Part shown: piece by piece, positions 23,951 through 37,282 of the stretch | Layout of the letters: each line of letters opens with the position of its first letter | How positions within the stretch are numbered: position 1 is the first letter of the stretch | Assembly: GCA_947095535.1 (NCBI GenBank) | Contig: OX352773.1 | Span: 27,301,398 to 27,365,397 of the forward strand | Source of the DNA: Poecilobothrus nobilitatus | Lineage: Eukaryota > Arthropoda > Insecta > Diptera > Dolichopodidae | Direction: 5' to 3' | Length of the DNA: 64,000 nt | Program-made: the position numbers and the translations under genes | The notes under the pieces: generated by a model | The model's database searches: none | Told to the model about the DNA's origin: nothing | What the model saw: only the letters and a program-made list of their open reading frames with translations

Positions 23951-26900
23951 AAATTTAATTTAAATTTACTAATTTGATTCAATTTTATTGATTTTTCAAT
24001 AAGAACGTTATACGCGCACTCGTTTGTGTTTTTTTTATTTATTTTTTAATTTTTTTGTTTTAGCTTTTATTAAAGAGGACTGCACTTGTCGAGTGAACGT
24101 CGCAAACAAAACATACTATTTATAAGAAATTCTCAAATTGGAATCAATGACATACAAATGAGATTAAACGAGAGCAAAATTTTTGTCTTCTTAAATTTGA
24201 AAAAGTCTAACAGGCTTGGTTTGTATTGGAGTTTGATATAGTAGGAGAAGAATAATTGTATACTTGCATTATCCTTTACAGTTAAAATTGTTACTATTAC
24301 GCATATACTTCCGATGAACATGCGCATTACTTATTTATCCTATTTATTTCAAGTTAATATTATTTATTATTATGTTAGTTGAAATTGGTTTTCAATTTCA
24401 CCTAAATATTACAACAACAAACAATCTTTATCGTCAGTTAAATTTCTGCTCCTTACATTAAATTCAAGGCATACTTATATAGTAGGGTGATGATTAAAAT
24501 TGTTTGAATGTTTTCAAAATGCATTCAAAATATGTACATACATATATAGATAAAAAAGTGTGTAAATTACATTCTTGCATACATTACGTATTATGTAGTC
24601 TGGTTTGGTAAGGACGATAAAAGATATATATGCATAAGTTTAAAAGGGTGAATGAATTACATATTTTAGTTTTTAAGTTTTTTATAGATGCGGTCGGTGA
24701 GACTTTATAATATATATATATATATACATATATACAAATCCATATATACATATGTATATATGTTTGTATATACATTATAAATCTTTCTTTTATTTCTAAA
24801 ATAAAATTTTATGTTTAAAACCTTTTTAAAAAGTAAAGTCGAGTTTCTCAGTTTGTTATTTTTAAGATACATAATATGTATGTATCTTATTAAATATAAT
24901 TTTGTTTATAGCAATTAAAAATCTTAAGAAATTCAATCAAGACTTAACATATACTTAAATTTAATAAAATAATTCAATTATAACTTGACAAATATTGCTT
25001 TATTTCTTTTTTTTTGCTTCCAACTTAAAGTCAGGTTTAAAATTATATTATATATTAAGTATGTACATATATTCATAGATATATGTAAGGACATACTTAA
25101 ATATATATGTACATACATAATGTTAAGTAAATCGATTACTGTGTGACTTGTCAGAATATTTTAACTGAAAATTTATATTAGGTCTACATTAATAACTTCA
25201 ATGTACATATTATGTACATACATATGTACATACTTATGTAGGTTCTACATATTTAATATTTTAATTTATAAATAATATATTTTAACATGGTTTTGATTAC
25301 TGGTTTCTGAAATTATTTTTGTGTTCATTAAATTTTGCATAAATTACAAAAAGAAAACAAATTAAATATTATTTTTTTAAGGTCTTAATTTACTTTCAAA
25401 TTCTGTTTTAGCTCAAAAAAATCTAAATTTTTATTGAAAAAAGTTAACCGTTGATTAAAAAGAAAAACATTGCGCAACTTCTGTTTAATATACATATAGA
25501 CATAATTCTCATAAAAAACCAAATTAATCCATATAAATATTTCCAAAGTATAATAGTCTATCAGATTCTTTCTTACCCTTTTCTGTAAGTTCTTAATATA
25601 TTGAGAGAGTTTAATAAAACAAAAAAAAAAAAAATACAAAAACTATAATCATTATACAATATGAAAGAGTTTGCGCAATTATCATTTAAACTGTGTACAT
25701 TTTACAATAAACAGATAAAAATATACTAGGTTAATATGTATGTAAATAACACCGTTAATAAAAGTGGATAAAAAATATCTTTCCATGATATTTTTATATC
25801 ATTGTGTATATAAAAACATATATATATATAAATAAGTACAAAAAATATATGTATATACATAAGGTACAAATTTTAACTATTGCTATACATTAGAGTTTTA
25901 TTTCATAATATACATAATGCAGACAATGTTATTTAAAATCAAACTGTATTGACATCATGAATACATTTTTTAATTAAGCGCATGTCCTTATTTCCATCAA
26001 TATACGTACCTATTTATATGTATGCACTTACGTATAAAGTACGAAAAATATATGTAGGTACCTACTAAAAAATTAAAACATAATTGATTATTTAAATCTA
26101 AGTAGACTCAATTATTTGTAAATGGTAATAATAAATAATAAGCATAACAAAAATAGTACCTAACTCTAGCGAAAAAAAAGCATGCGCATTTTCAAATTGG
26201 TAAAAGAAAAAATAAAAAAAAAATAAATAAATAAATGAAATACCAAAATTTGTTTCTTTATAATTTTGATTATAGATAATTATAAATTTTGATTGTAAAT
26301 AGTTTTCATATCGTAAGAATACAAAATGATTAATATTCATTTGAATATGGAAAATGGTCACTCTATTATATGTTTATAGTTTTATTTACAAAAAAAAGAG
26401 AAGATATTTTTTATATTAGTTTTTTACATATATAGGATAGTTTTTATTTCAAGGGGTTATTAAACTCATTTATGTATGTATTTGTATATATATGTATCTA
26501 TGTATATATATATTTAATTTACAATTACATATGAGTATATACATATATTCTATTGATTAAATAGCCACCCTCGTTCATGCGCAAGTTATTATATTATAAG
26601 TAAGTGTTTACATTAATTTTTAATCCGAAAAATCCAAGATTAATTAAAAAAAAAATAAATTTAATTAAGTACCTTAAGTACATATCTTATTTATTGTAAA
26701 AGAAAAAATTAATAGTTTTTATTAATATGATAAATTAAAAAAAAAAAAATTTTTATAGTACTTAGGTATATGCTATATTTTCGTGATTTTAGCATATACT
26801 CGTATAAAAATGACTGATAAGTCATATTACAAGTTTAGTCATCATAATATGCTACATATATTTATAAATATATATGTATATATATCTGTAGTATATGCCA

Positions 26901-28980
26901 AAGTCTGTTTTATACTTTTGTTAAACATTAATATTTAATATTAAAGATATTGTTTAGTACAAGCTTTGGTATACAAGTATCAATTTAATTCATGATCTTG
27001 AGAATTATCACCGACTATGATTTGATCATTTTTTACTTGAGTTAATTTGTCAGTAAATATAAAGACTAAACTACTTATTAAATTAAAATTAAAATTAATT
27101 ACTGTTATTGAAATTAAATGATGGTTAAAATCTGAAAATTTAATAGAGCAAAAATAATCTCTTATTGATTAAGCATTGTGAAGACAAACGGTTAAATTGC
27201 AATTTGGGATTAATCATTCCAATCCAACTACGGGTGTGTCACCATTTTTTTTTTATTTTAATAATTATTCAAAAATAATTATAATTATTCAAAATCCAAT
27301 AATATTTAAAATATTGACTTATAGAAAACTAAAAATAATTTATCTAATTATATGAAAATAAGGCCAAAGGATAACTCATGAATTATACATAATATAATAA
27401 AATAAAGGAAGCTTAACTGTCTAAAACGTGAAATCGTGAAAAATTATTTCGCTAAGTTTAAAATATATATACCTACCCACTTTGTATTATTTCGTTAATT
27501 TTTAAACTAAACCATTTTCTACAAAATTTATTTGGAATATCGTTTTTAATGTTATTATAAAAGAAATTATCTTTTGATAGTACAATATAAATTTATTAAA
27601 ATTTCTTTTCAATATTTATCATGTTATATACATATATACATATGTATAAAAATTTATATGTTCAACAAAATTCATGCTATGTATGTACAAATATTTTAAG
27701 AATATTTTTAATTTGATTTTACATTATTATAATATTTTTTCCAATGATCTTTTATTAAATTTATGGTTTATTCCTAAGCTTAAAGGATAATTTTATTTTT
27801 TTAAACAAGGACACAAACTACAAGTGAAAGGTGAAAACATTTTTTTTTTTTTGTGAAATATATAATGTGATAATAAAAAAAAGTTTGTCATTATTTCGTT
27901 AAAATGGTTGGAAGATTATAATATAGTTTCGTTGAGTTTAAATTTAGTAGAGTTCAATGGAAAAGTTAATGTATAAATTTTTTGATTTAAAAAATTTAAT
28001 TAATTATTATTTTGATGTATTAATAACGATGATGAAATTTCGTATTTTTTAAATAGACTAAATTATAATAAAAAATTGTAATTATAATATTAATAGAAAG
28101 ATAATATATATATGTAATGTATATAACAAAAATATTTTGAAAGTTATATAATAGATTTTCATTTTCAAAAAATTTATGAAAATCATTTTTAATCTAAAAT
28201 AAAAACTGCTTTAGTTATATAATGGTATAACAGAAAAATAATATTTTTTTTCCCTTTAATTACATTGTAGTTATTTTTAAACAAAATAATTTTTTTTTTT
28301 AATTTATTTGTTAAATTGTAATAATATTCAATCAAATGTATTAAATAATTTTTATTATAACTTAATTGTATTAAATTTAGTACAATTGGACTGAAAATTT
28401 CATCATACTGATTAACAATATAAAGGAATTTAGTTACTATGTTTTTATAAACTATGTATTTTGAATATGTATATTCAAAAAAAAAAAATTCTTGTATGTA
28501 CATATAATCATGGTCCTTGAAAAAAATACACAATTTATGTTATGGAATGATTTCAATGAATTTTGAGATTTTGTTTTTGATTTATATTTACACTAGATTA
28601 AACATATTTTTTTAGCAGAGTTATTCATATTTTTACTTATTCAGCAGTTTTCTTTGTATATACATAATATATTAAATTTTTCGTGTGGGTCATTTTGTGA
28701 CTGTTGGTTGTATAATATTGATAAAATAAAACAAAATATTAAAAAAAAGTCATTGAATATTGAAGAGCCTTTCTTTACATAAAATATATATATATATAAT
28801 TTAAAAAAATTTAACATAATATTATATGCCTTTGATTGTAAATGGTAAAGATTTTTTAATTTTTAAATTTAAATATGTATTTTTGAAAAATTATTATATA
28901 TTTGTAGGGAATATGATTTTTAAAAAATGAAACTTAGTAATTTTAATTAGATCATATGAAAATTATTTGTTTTGATATTT
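23951..28980. other. Promoter side of the trihelix gene, then gene-poor AT tract
   Basis: The first few hundred bases should contain the promoter and leader of the minus-strand trihelix gene (a GC-richer patch GTCGAGTGAACGTCGC lies near 24088). Beyond that I see only AT-rich filler with TACA/TATG microsatellites (for example 24710-24775). Open frames near 25385-25639, 26098-26361 and 28189-28533 on the minus strand are low-complexity and are not called. Confidence 0.55.
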
Positions 28981-29500
28981 AAAGAGTCCTATATATTGGA
29001 AACAAAAATATAAACATGTACTTCTTTTGCATTAAAACTTTTTAAATTCTTTTTTATGTAAGAAAAAATTATAAAAAATTAGAGATATATTTTTTAATTT
29101 TAAGTAAACCCTTTTATAATTAAGAAAATCCATTAATATATGTAAAAATATAATATTGGAGCTTCCTATTTTTATGTCCTATTTATAACATATTTGCCTA
29201 GATGTCCAAGTTACAGTGTTTAAAAATAACGGATTTTGACTTTTGTTTTATCTCTAATAGCTTTTAAATGGGATATTAATAAATATTTTTTATGAGGTAA
29301 CTTATGCTAATTCTCAAAGATCTGTCTCCTTTAAAAATTTTAAGGATTTAACTAAAAGAGTTCTGAAGATACTGAGATCTTTTTTACGGATAGATTTTTT
29401 AATGAAACTTAACCATGTTTAAAATTTAATTGTTTCGTTTTAAACGGTATAGAAGTTTTGTAACCAGACGGGCGAGCGAGCAGACGGGCTAGGTGAAAAT
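28980..29500 (-). repeat. Probable dispersed-repeat remnant ending in a GACGGGCGAGC tract
   Basis: A locally less AT-rich block whose right end has CCAGACGGGCGAGCGAGCAG and then ACGGGCTAGG. Its reverse complement (CTAGCCCGTCTG then CTCGCTCGCCCGTCTGG) recalls the TAGCCATGTCCGTCTGTCCG block of the dipteran repeat seen at 48.2 kb, in opposite orientation. The body has no long frame. The relation is by eye and uncertain. Confidence 0.4.
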
Positions 29501-32500
29501 AAAAAATAAATTAGAAAAATGTATATACATAAAAACTGATTATACAATTTTGTATTATTTTGAAATAATTATGAGTTTCGACTGGCGAAAATTATTATTA
29601 TTATTTTTTACTCTGTAAGCCTTAGACGAATGTTATATAAAGTTTCCTTAATTACTGATAAAAAGTATTTTTAAAATATTATATCTGACAGTTCTTTTTA
29701 TTTTTAGTTTTAAATATTTTTAGCTAATAGGGATGTTGGCTGTTAATTAATTATATGAATTTTTGAGTTTTGTTTTATCAAATCTTTTACGGGCAATTCA
29801 ACATTCCTAGCGGGATATTAATTTTATGAAAAAAATATTCTATTATATATACAATTCTATCTTTGGAAATTGTGAACAATTTATATGTATACTGATCAAT
29901 TTATTGTCTTTACAAATAAAGAAGTCTCAGAAAAAGAAAGAAGCTCTTTGATAGAGGTACTATATTTTTAACAATAAAAATTGTTTATGTCACCAATTAT
30001 TGACAATCTTAAACAGTAAATTTAAAATAAGTTGGAAATTTTGAATTTACTACATATCTTTTAAAAATTTATTAGCTAATTAACTCTTGTTTAATTCATA
30101 TGATGCATCACTAAATGTTAATAATATCTTGCAAGCTTAAAAAAGCATAAATTATGCAAGAGGTGGAAATAATTTTTTAACTTTTTTTACGACATTGGAG
30201 GAAAAAATATATTTGAGAAATAATTTTTTTGCGATTAATGGCCTTTGTGACTTGATACGGACTTGGTCCTTAAGTGCTTAAGCAGATGATGGTTAAATGT
30301 ATTAATTGCCGGTTCAAATTGTGAACAACTTATATATACAAAATATTTAATATAACTGTATAAATTAATAATAAATTTTAACCAAAAATAGCTTTGGCAG
30401 CCGATGGTTTTGTTTTAATTATTTTGCATAATCCTGTAGATTTGCAATAAAATAAAAAAAAAAAATATTTCAATTAAAAAAAAAAAAAATAAAACGAAAA
30501 AAATGAGTAGAAATACTATTATAATAAAATGAATGTCTCGTCTGAAGTTTTTAAATATTCTAATTTTGTTTTGATCCGATACTTAGTAATTTCAAGTATC
30601 GGATCAAAACAAAGTACTTTTAAAGTTAAAAATTGAAAGAATTTTTTAGAAATCAAATTATATGGTCATCATTTTTATATTTTTGAATGAAAAATATTAA
30701 ATTAGTATGAGTTTACATTTGTTTATATTTTCCATTTGTATATTTCATAAATTTAAAAATAAAACTCAATAGTAATATAAATTTTGGTTTATGCTTTAGA
30801 AAATTCTGAAAGTTTTTTTAAATATAATATAGCAGATATTTGAATCAACACTTTTTTAATTAGTTAAAAAATATTTAAGTAATATGGAATGATTTTCGAA
30901 TTGTTATAGAATTGCTTACGTTATTTAAAAATTAAAATTAGAAGTGCTTTAATAAATATCCGAAGCATTTCACAATTGAAACTTTTTAAAAACTCGAGAC
31001 TATTCTATAAATCATCCAAAAACTTTATTTGCTTGACTTTTTTCTTTAGATTATACTGTATGACCATGTATTACTTTATATAATATAGAAAACATCACGG
31101 TGTTTGCTATTATACTCATTGAGTTAGTTGTTGATTTTGATCATAAAAATCTAGGTACTTATTTTTATAAAAGGTCATATTATTTTATTAATATTTTTTT
31201 GAAATAAACCATTATGGATTTTATATATGGTCTTTGTTTTTTGTTTCTATAAAGTTAAAAAAATTAAATTAATATCCATAAAATATATATTTAATAAGTT
31301 AAGAGTTATGTATTAAAAGAATATATATATGTATATATGTTTTTTTGTTTAAATGGTTATAACTTATAAGTAAGAATGTGAGATTATAATAAATAAATTT
31401 TATTATAAAAATATTGAATTTATTGAATAAATTTAAAAATACTCGAGACTGTTATGAAAAATATAAAAAATTTTATGATATATGAATGATTTTTAAGTTT
31501 TTAAAGCTATTAAAATTTTTTTATTTGTTTGTTGATTTCTTACATTATAAATTTAAAATATATTTTTATATAATGTCTGTAATTTTAAGAGTTAATTCAT
31601 TTTCTTTTTTTGAAAAAGTTTGTGAAACTTTTAAATTGATTTTAATTAAAAGATACAATTAAAGCTAAAACAAAATAAAATCTAAAACTGAAGTAATACT
31701 ATGGTGTTATATATAATATCTATTCACCACCATTGATATTTTAGGATACATATTTTAGTAGATTACTCTCAAGATTAATAGGGTTATATTCAATGCTCAT
31801 TTACATATAGTCCGCTTCTTATAACGATATAATAAGAGGACCATTCTCGTGGTTTTGTATATGACCCTTCAAGATAAGAAAAATAAAATTTTAATGTTAT
31901 CATTGTTATGCTAATATATTTTGGTTTTCAAACTATTTTTAAATGTATTGAGGGATTTTTGAAATGATTACTTACGTATAATTTTTATGAAAAAATAATC
32001 GAATGTAGTTATATATATATATATAGTAATATATATATAGATAGATTAAAATATGGCAAATGCTTAAAAATGAGACAAATGCATAAAAATGAGCTCACAC
32101 TGTGCAAGCTAATACTAAACTAACCTAAAAAGAGTGCCAGCTAATATTAAATTGATCTTAAGCTCAGGATATTAATTATTGATACTGGCTGGCTCTCACT
32201 CTTCAAGAAAATTATACAAGAATGCTGCAGATCGATTTTTTTTGCACACGGAAATGTGTTTTTACTTAAAAAAAAAGCGAGATTTGAGTTGAATTTTAAT
32301 TTTATACTTTTGAGTAATATGATATTTTATAATTTTCTCAGGAAACTTCAGCTAAAGAAACAAATTTATACGCATTAAATTAAATTAAAATTTTACTTAT
32401 TGATTATACTGCTCTTCATAAAAAGTTTCATTAATTTAGAGTTCTTTTTTTTATTATATTTATAAGATATTTCAAAAATGTAAAAAATATTTAAATAAAC

Positions 32501-34949
32501 GTCAACTTCATTTATTGTCATTAGATTTTGTAATATGGAATTATATTATGAATTCGACAATTTAAGTTTTTGTAGTATTTTTCCATTTCAAATTCATTTT
32601 TACGTTATAAATAAAAATTGAGAATAAGTAAAATGACTATATATATGTATATTAGACATAATACATTTTTATTAGTTTTATTATATATTTGTTTTGTTTT
32701 TGTTGTTGTCCGTTGTAAGTTCCTGTCAATCGATTGAATAAAGTTTTTTATACTTCACAAAAAAAAAATATACGTTATTCTTTTTTAGAAGGGAGTCCTT
32801 GTTAGTTTCCGTTTGTTTTTGAAAAAATTTAAAAACAATATGTATATTAAAATTGGTTTGATAAAGTGGATGAGCTTAACAAATATTTTGTATTCATTAG
32901 ATTTCTTTAAGTTTACATTATTTAAATATGATATTTATTTAGTTCTCTATAATTGACAAGGTATATTCTATAATTTTTATTTGTATTTTTAATTGTAAAG
33001 TAATCTTAAATAATTCAATTCTTTTTGGTGTTTCAATAAAATAATTGTTAAATTCCAAATCGAATGCAAAACAAATATTAGTTATTGTTAGGAACAAAAC
33101 CATGTGCTACAAAAATTTAAAATAAATTTTTTATCATTGTTTTTCATAAATATTAATTTTATTTGTTTTCAGTATTATAATAAGTTGATAAATTGATTAA
33201 AGAAACATTTTCTAAATTACAATAAAATTAAAGGCATCATTAATGCAATGAAAAATAAAATTTAAGACAATCCTATAATTGAAACATCATTAAAATTAAT
33301 TCTTTTTTTTTTACCAAAAACCACTTGTTGAATCTTTAAAATTTAGAACAAATTAAAAACAAAAAAAAAAAAAACAAATTCAATTCGATATGCGCAAGTC
33401 TTCTATAATTCATTTTCGATTCATTCTTTTTTCTTTCCAAACCCACACATTATTACATCTGGAAATTCCACAATTTACTTAAATTTTACAACAATATTTA
33501 ATTTTTTATTTCAGTGATGATTACGCAGTATGCTATCAATCCTGATAAGAATTAGTTTATAAAAATTCAAATCGCATCTTATAGCATTAATTTAAGGAGT
33601 TCAAATTTAATATAACGATAATTACAAATTTCAAATTAAAGTCTTTAATTCTTTTCAGCCTATTTAAAATTTTAAATTTAAACATTTTTAACTATAAAGA
33701 CGATGAAAATCAGAAGGATTTCTTTTTAAAGAATGATGCATACATATATGTATAGAAAATAAAGTGGGACTGATTTCTATTAGGATATGGTCTTAAATAC
33801 TTTGAAATGGAAGGAATATGTATAAAAAATGAAATTAATTCGTTTCATTATTATAATAGAGACAGAATTTTGTTCTTAAAAAACGTTTAATTAAAAAAAA
33901 AAATTATTTTTATTAGTGAATTATTTTAAAATTATTAAAGAATATGACGTTTTTGTTCATTTGAAGGTTAATATCTAAATATTTTTATTGTTTCTTTTCG
34001 AATAATCCAAGACATTTACATTCATTGGCGTTCACTTATTTTCTTTTTCATATTTAATTTTTATTGTAAAATTTTTTAAATTGTTTGGAATTGTTTTCTT
34101 TCTTAAATTATTTGTGAAATAATCAATTTTGTTTTGCCAAGTTCCTGAGCTCTGACCTTTGTTTTTATGTTAGTCTATTTGTGTGTCAAGGGATTAAATA
34201 TGCCATAAAAAAAAGGAGCGTAGTAACATAATGTTTATTTACAGTGTTATCATACAAGGGTTCAAAATTTAGATAATTTTTAATGTAGTATATATAATAT
34301 ATATGTAAAATGTTTTGAAAATAAAAACAAAATAAAATAAATAAAAATTTGTTGTAAATTATTTTAAAAATTTAAAATTAAGATTTTAAATTTTAATTTT
34401 AAAAATTGAAATAAAACAAACTAAAATAAAATATTTATTTTACAATAAATTGTAATAATATCATTAAGACCCTCGGCTACAAAGACCATTTTGGACCTGG
34501 CTAAAATAAAATAAAAAGCATTTTAAAAATAATGAGATAACAACAAATATTGCATACTTTTAGGATAATAAAGAAAATTATACAATGGGTAGTTTTTTTT
34601 TTTTTAACAAATTTGTAAGAATACGAAAGGTTAATGTACTTTTAATTAATTCATGATATTATTTTTCTAATTTAAATTTTTCTTTTATGAATTAAATTCA
34701 TTTTAATGGTAGAAAATTTTCATAAAATAAAAATTTATGAAAATAGAAAAGGTAAAATATGGGAGTTTCATTTTGTAATAATAAAATATTATAAAATTAT
34801 TTTTTCGAAATAAATGTATTGTAATCATGTAACCTAATTATTTGTTATATATTATAAATATTAGCAATATTGTGTTTAAATAAAAATAACAGTGCGAAAA
34901 TTGATATAAATTAAAATTTTTTTTTTCCTTTTTTATTTTCACTTTTTAG
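29501..34949. other. Gene-poor AT tract
   Basis: No recognised gene. It holds a perfect 20-bp inverted repeat at 30565-30613 and a GC-richer patch near 32085-32240 with partial inverted words (AAGAGTGCCAGC / GCTGGCTCTCACTCTT) that may be a decayed element. There is also a splice-like TTTATTTCAG acceptor at 33514 followed by a short frame (MITQYAINPDKN, stop) and a TTTTATTTTAG acceptor on the minus strand at about 34502 followed by PGPKWSL and a stop. Neither is enough to call an exon. Confidence 0.45.
30565..30613. repeat. Perfect 20-bp inverted repeat, 9-base loop
   Basis: The left arm (30565-30584) ends GATCCGATACTT and the right arm (30594-30613) begins AAGTATCGGATC; all 20 positions pair. 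The loop is AGTAATTTC. Flanking sequence does not continue the pairing. It could be a small hairpin, a protein-binding palindrome or a tiny inverted-repeat insertion. Confidence 0.85.
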
Positions 34950-35061
34950 TAAATATATAAATATAATGAATATACATAAAAAATTAAATGTCTGTCCACT
35001 CACTTCTAAATTCGAGCGTGAATGTAAGAAAATTTTAAAATGTTGTTTTCATCGTCTTGCG
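34950..35061 (+). other. Candidate internal coding exon, product unknown
   Basis: A pyrimidine-rich acceptor (ending CACTTTTTAG at 34949) and a perfect GTAAGT donor at 35062 bound a frame that is open throughout. It needs two bases from the previous exon and ends in phase 0. The encoded piece includes KKLNVCPLTSKFERECKK and then ILKCCFHRLA. The basic amphipathic run ending in CC resembles the helix 8 / palmitoylation region of seven-helix receptors, but I cannot name a family. Base composition is less AT-biased than the flanks. No partner exon is established, so this may be chance. Confidence 0.3.
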
Positions 35062-37108
35062 GTAAGTTTTTGTAGTTTCTCCGTAAGTTTATATGGTTTT
35101 TGTTTATGATCTATATTGTTTTAATACGCAAATTTTAAAAGTTTTAATTTTTACCTCTTCTATATGATCACAACACAACATTTAATCTAATGTCTTTAAA
35201 CGTTCAGAAAATCTTTTCTAATACTGAGGATATATTGTGATTTCGGTACGTTTTGCTTGTTTATTTAGACGCGTGAACTTGCGAAAAACTTTACAAAATA
35301 TCATTAAATTATTTGATCAATTTTTTATAGAATTTTAATATAAATTGTAAAAATGCTTATTTAATCAAAAATATACGTAAACTTGTTTTATTGTATTAAG
35401 TACATAGTAAAACAAAAAATACTGTAATAAGAAATGTTATTACATTTTGAAACAAAAAAAAAAAAATATTTTTTTTCTGGTGTATTTTGATTTAATGAAA
35501 AGGATAAACATAAAATATACAAACATATAGGGAACTGTCAATCTCCTAAGCAATGCTTAGTATTTATGCGTTTTAATTAAAAATAGCTATCAAATTTTGA
35601 ACCAATAGGCATCAGTTACATTAATTATTAATTTTAAATTAAAAATTAGATTAGTAGTATTAGTACTATAAAGCATTTATTTTTCTTAAATTTTTAAACA
35701 TTCCATTGCTTAAAACTTTAAGATTTTATTGTAATTTACTATATATAATATATATATATATATATATACCAGTTTTGTTTTGTATTTATAAAAAAAAAAG
35801 TAAATAAATCCTATTTTAAGAGCTAATTATATAGATTAATAATAAAAACAAATATCTTTAGCAATAATTATTTAGTTCTTTATTTTCAAAGAACTCATTC
35901 ACTCAGATCTTTAATTCGTCAATATATTCTTATGACATAACCAGATATTAAATATCCAATGAAAAGAATAACAACAAATAAAAAAATAAAAAAGGAATAA
36001 ATCCCCAATTTAATAAACACTTTAGTATTATCCAGAAAAATCAACAAAATTATTTCTTTTTCATTCGGTCATCATTTATCATTTAAGTGTATATATTGCA
36101 GTGTCTTTATGAGTGTATTATTTGTATAATACCATATGGAAAGGATATTAAAAATAATATCCAGGATCTGATTTTGTATTTGGTCTAATCACGTACAATA
36201 ATTATGTTTTCATGATTTCTTTTGTATCTTAAATGTTAAACTATATGTTTACATATGGTCAAGTCTAAATAAGAATACATATATATATATATATATATAT
36301 GTATATATTGTGTCAGTTTATTTTATTTTTATATACACAAACGTATTTAATGTTAGAATAATTTAAAGGAATTTCTAAATTTCGTTTTTTTTGATGTATA
36401 AAACTTTATTTAAATGTTGATATAATTTTATTTAAGTTAATAATAAAGTTAAATATGAAAATTCTGTTAATACCTTTTTAAAAGCATTTAATGTTTTAAT
36501 AAGACTCAAAATGTTTGTAGCAATTTATTTATCTTAAAAAAAAAAGTAAATAATAAATAAACTATTATTAAAAAGGAGTCATGTTTATATAATTTTTGAT
36601 CATAGAAATAAAATATTTAAGGAAATCCTTTTGGGTCTAATTTTTAAGTGTTTTAATATATTTTTTTTATATATTTTTTTAATAGAAAGGATTAGTTTTC
36701 TAAAAGCTATATTAAATATTAAAAGCAAAGTTTACTTAGGTTTCAAAATAATTATGGTCTTTTTTTTGTATATATAAAATTTTCATAAATAATTTTAGAT
36801 AATATCATTATAATATTATTCTATATTAATATCATTATATATTATTATTTATTATTTTGGGTTAAATTTATGCTACAACAGACATGTGTTTATTAAATTT
36901 ATGCTACAACAGACATGTGTTAATATATATAGTATTAATAGTATGGTATCCATATTTATACTATTGATTGCATACTATTGTTGATATAGCATTAAGTATT
37001 TGAAATTATTTGGCTTCATGTCTTCATTTAGTAATATTTTTAGTATTTTTTGACAGTTTTAAATTAATATTATAAGTATGTACTCGTAATGTTTGTAGTT
37101 TTTGGCAA
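35062..37108. other. Gene-poor AT tract with (TA)n tracts and a 29-bp direct duplication
   Basis: No gene seen. It contains (TA)n at 35739-35768 and 36278-36308. A 29-base sequence starting TTAAATTTATGCTACAACAG occurs at 36862-36890 and again, identical, at 36893-36921. Confidence 0.6.
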
Positions 37109-37282
37109 TTTTTTTTTTAGTTTATACCCCTGCAACATAAATGTGACAAGGAAAGTTACACAGCCTTTCCTTTTAAGGCTTGGCTGTAAATGTCGTAAGG
37201 AGGAATTATTGTTACGATGAGTGTGCGATTCAAACCCAATGTTCCTCGGTGTTTCTCTTACCCACTAGGTCACCGAGACCCC
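37109..37282 (-). mobile_element. tRNA-derived SINE, copy 1
   Basis: Read on the minus strand, the element starts GGGGTCTCGGTGACCTAGTG (A-box-like TGACCTAGTGGG) with a B-box-like GGGTTTGAATC about 45 bases later. It then has a unique body including CTTACGACATTTACAGCC and AGGAAAGGCTGTGTAA, and ends in an A-run (T-run 37109-37118 on the plus strand). It is about 174 bp with no coding capacity. Copy 2 at 39420-39593 shares the whole layout. Pol III promoter boxes, a body and an A-tail make this a SINE. No clear target-site duplication seen. Confidence 0.8.

Noticed and set aside
25385..26361. Two minus-strand frames of 84 and 87 codons
   Set aside because: AT-biased, no motif and no start context; typical random frames here.
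28189..28533. 114-codon minus-strand frame
   Set aside because: Low-complexity Lys/Asn/Tyr/Phe composition as expected from AT-rich DNA; no motif and no splice context.
30240..30330. Possible tRNA with B-box GGTTCAAATTG
   Set aside because: No acceptor or anticodon stem can be formed and the A-box is absent.
34468..34503. GC-richer words giving TLGYKDHFGPG (plus) or PGPKWSL (minus) as a terminal exon
   Set aside because: Too short to judge; the minus-strand acceptor is good, but no partner exon is visible.
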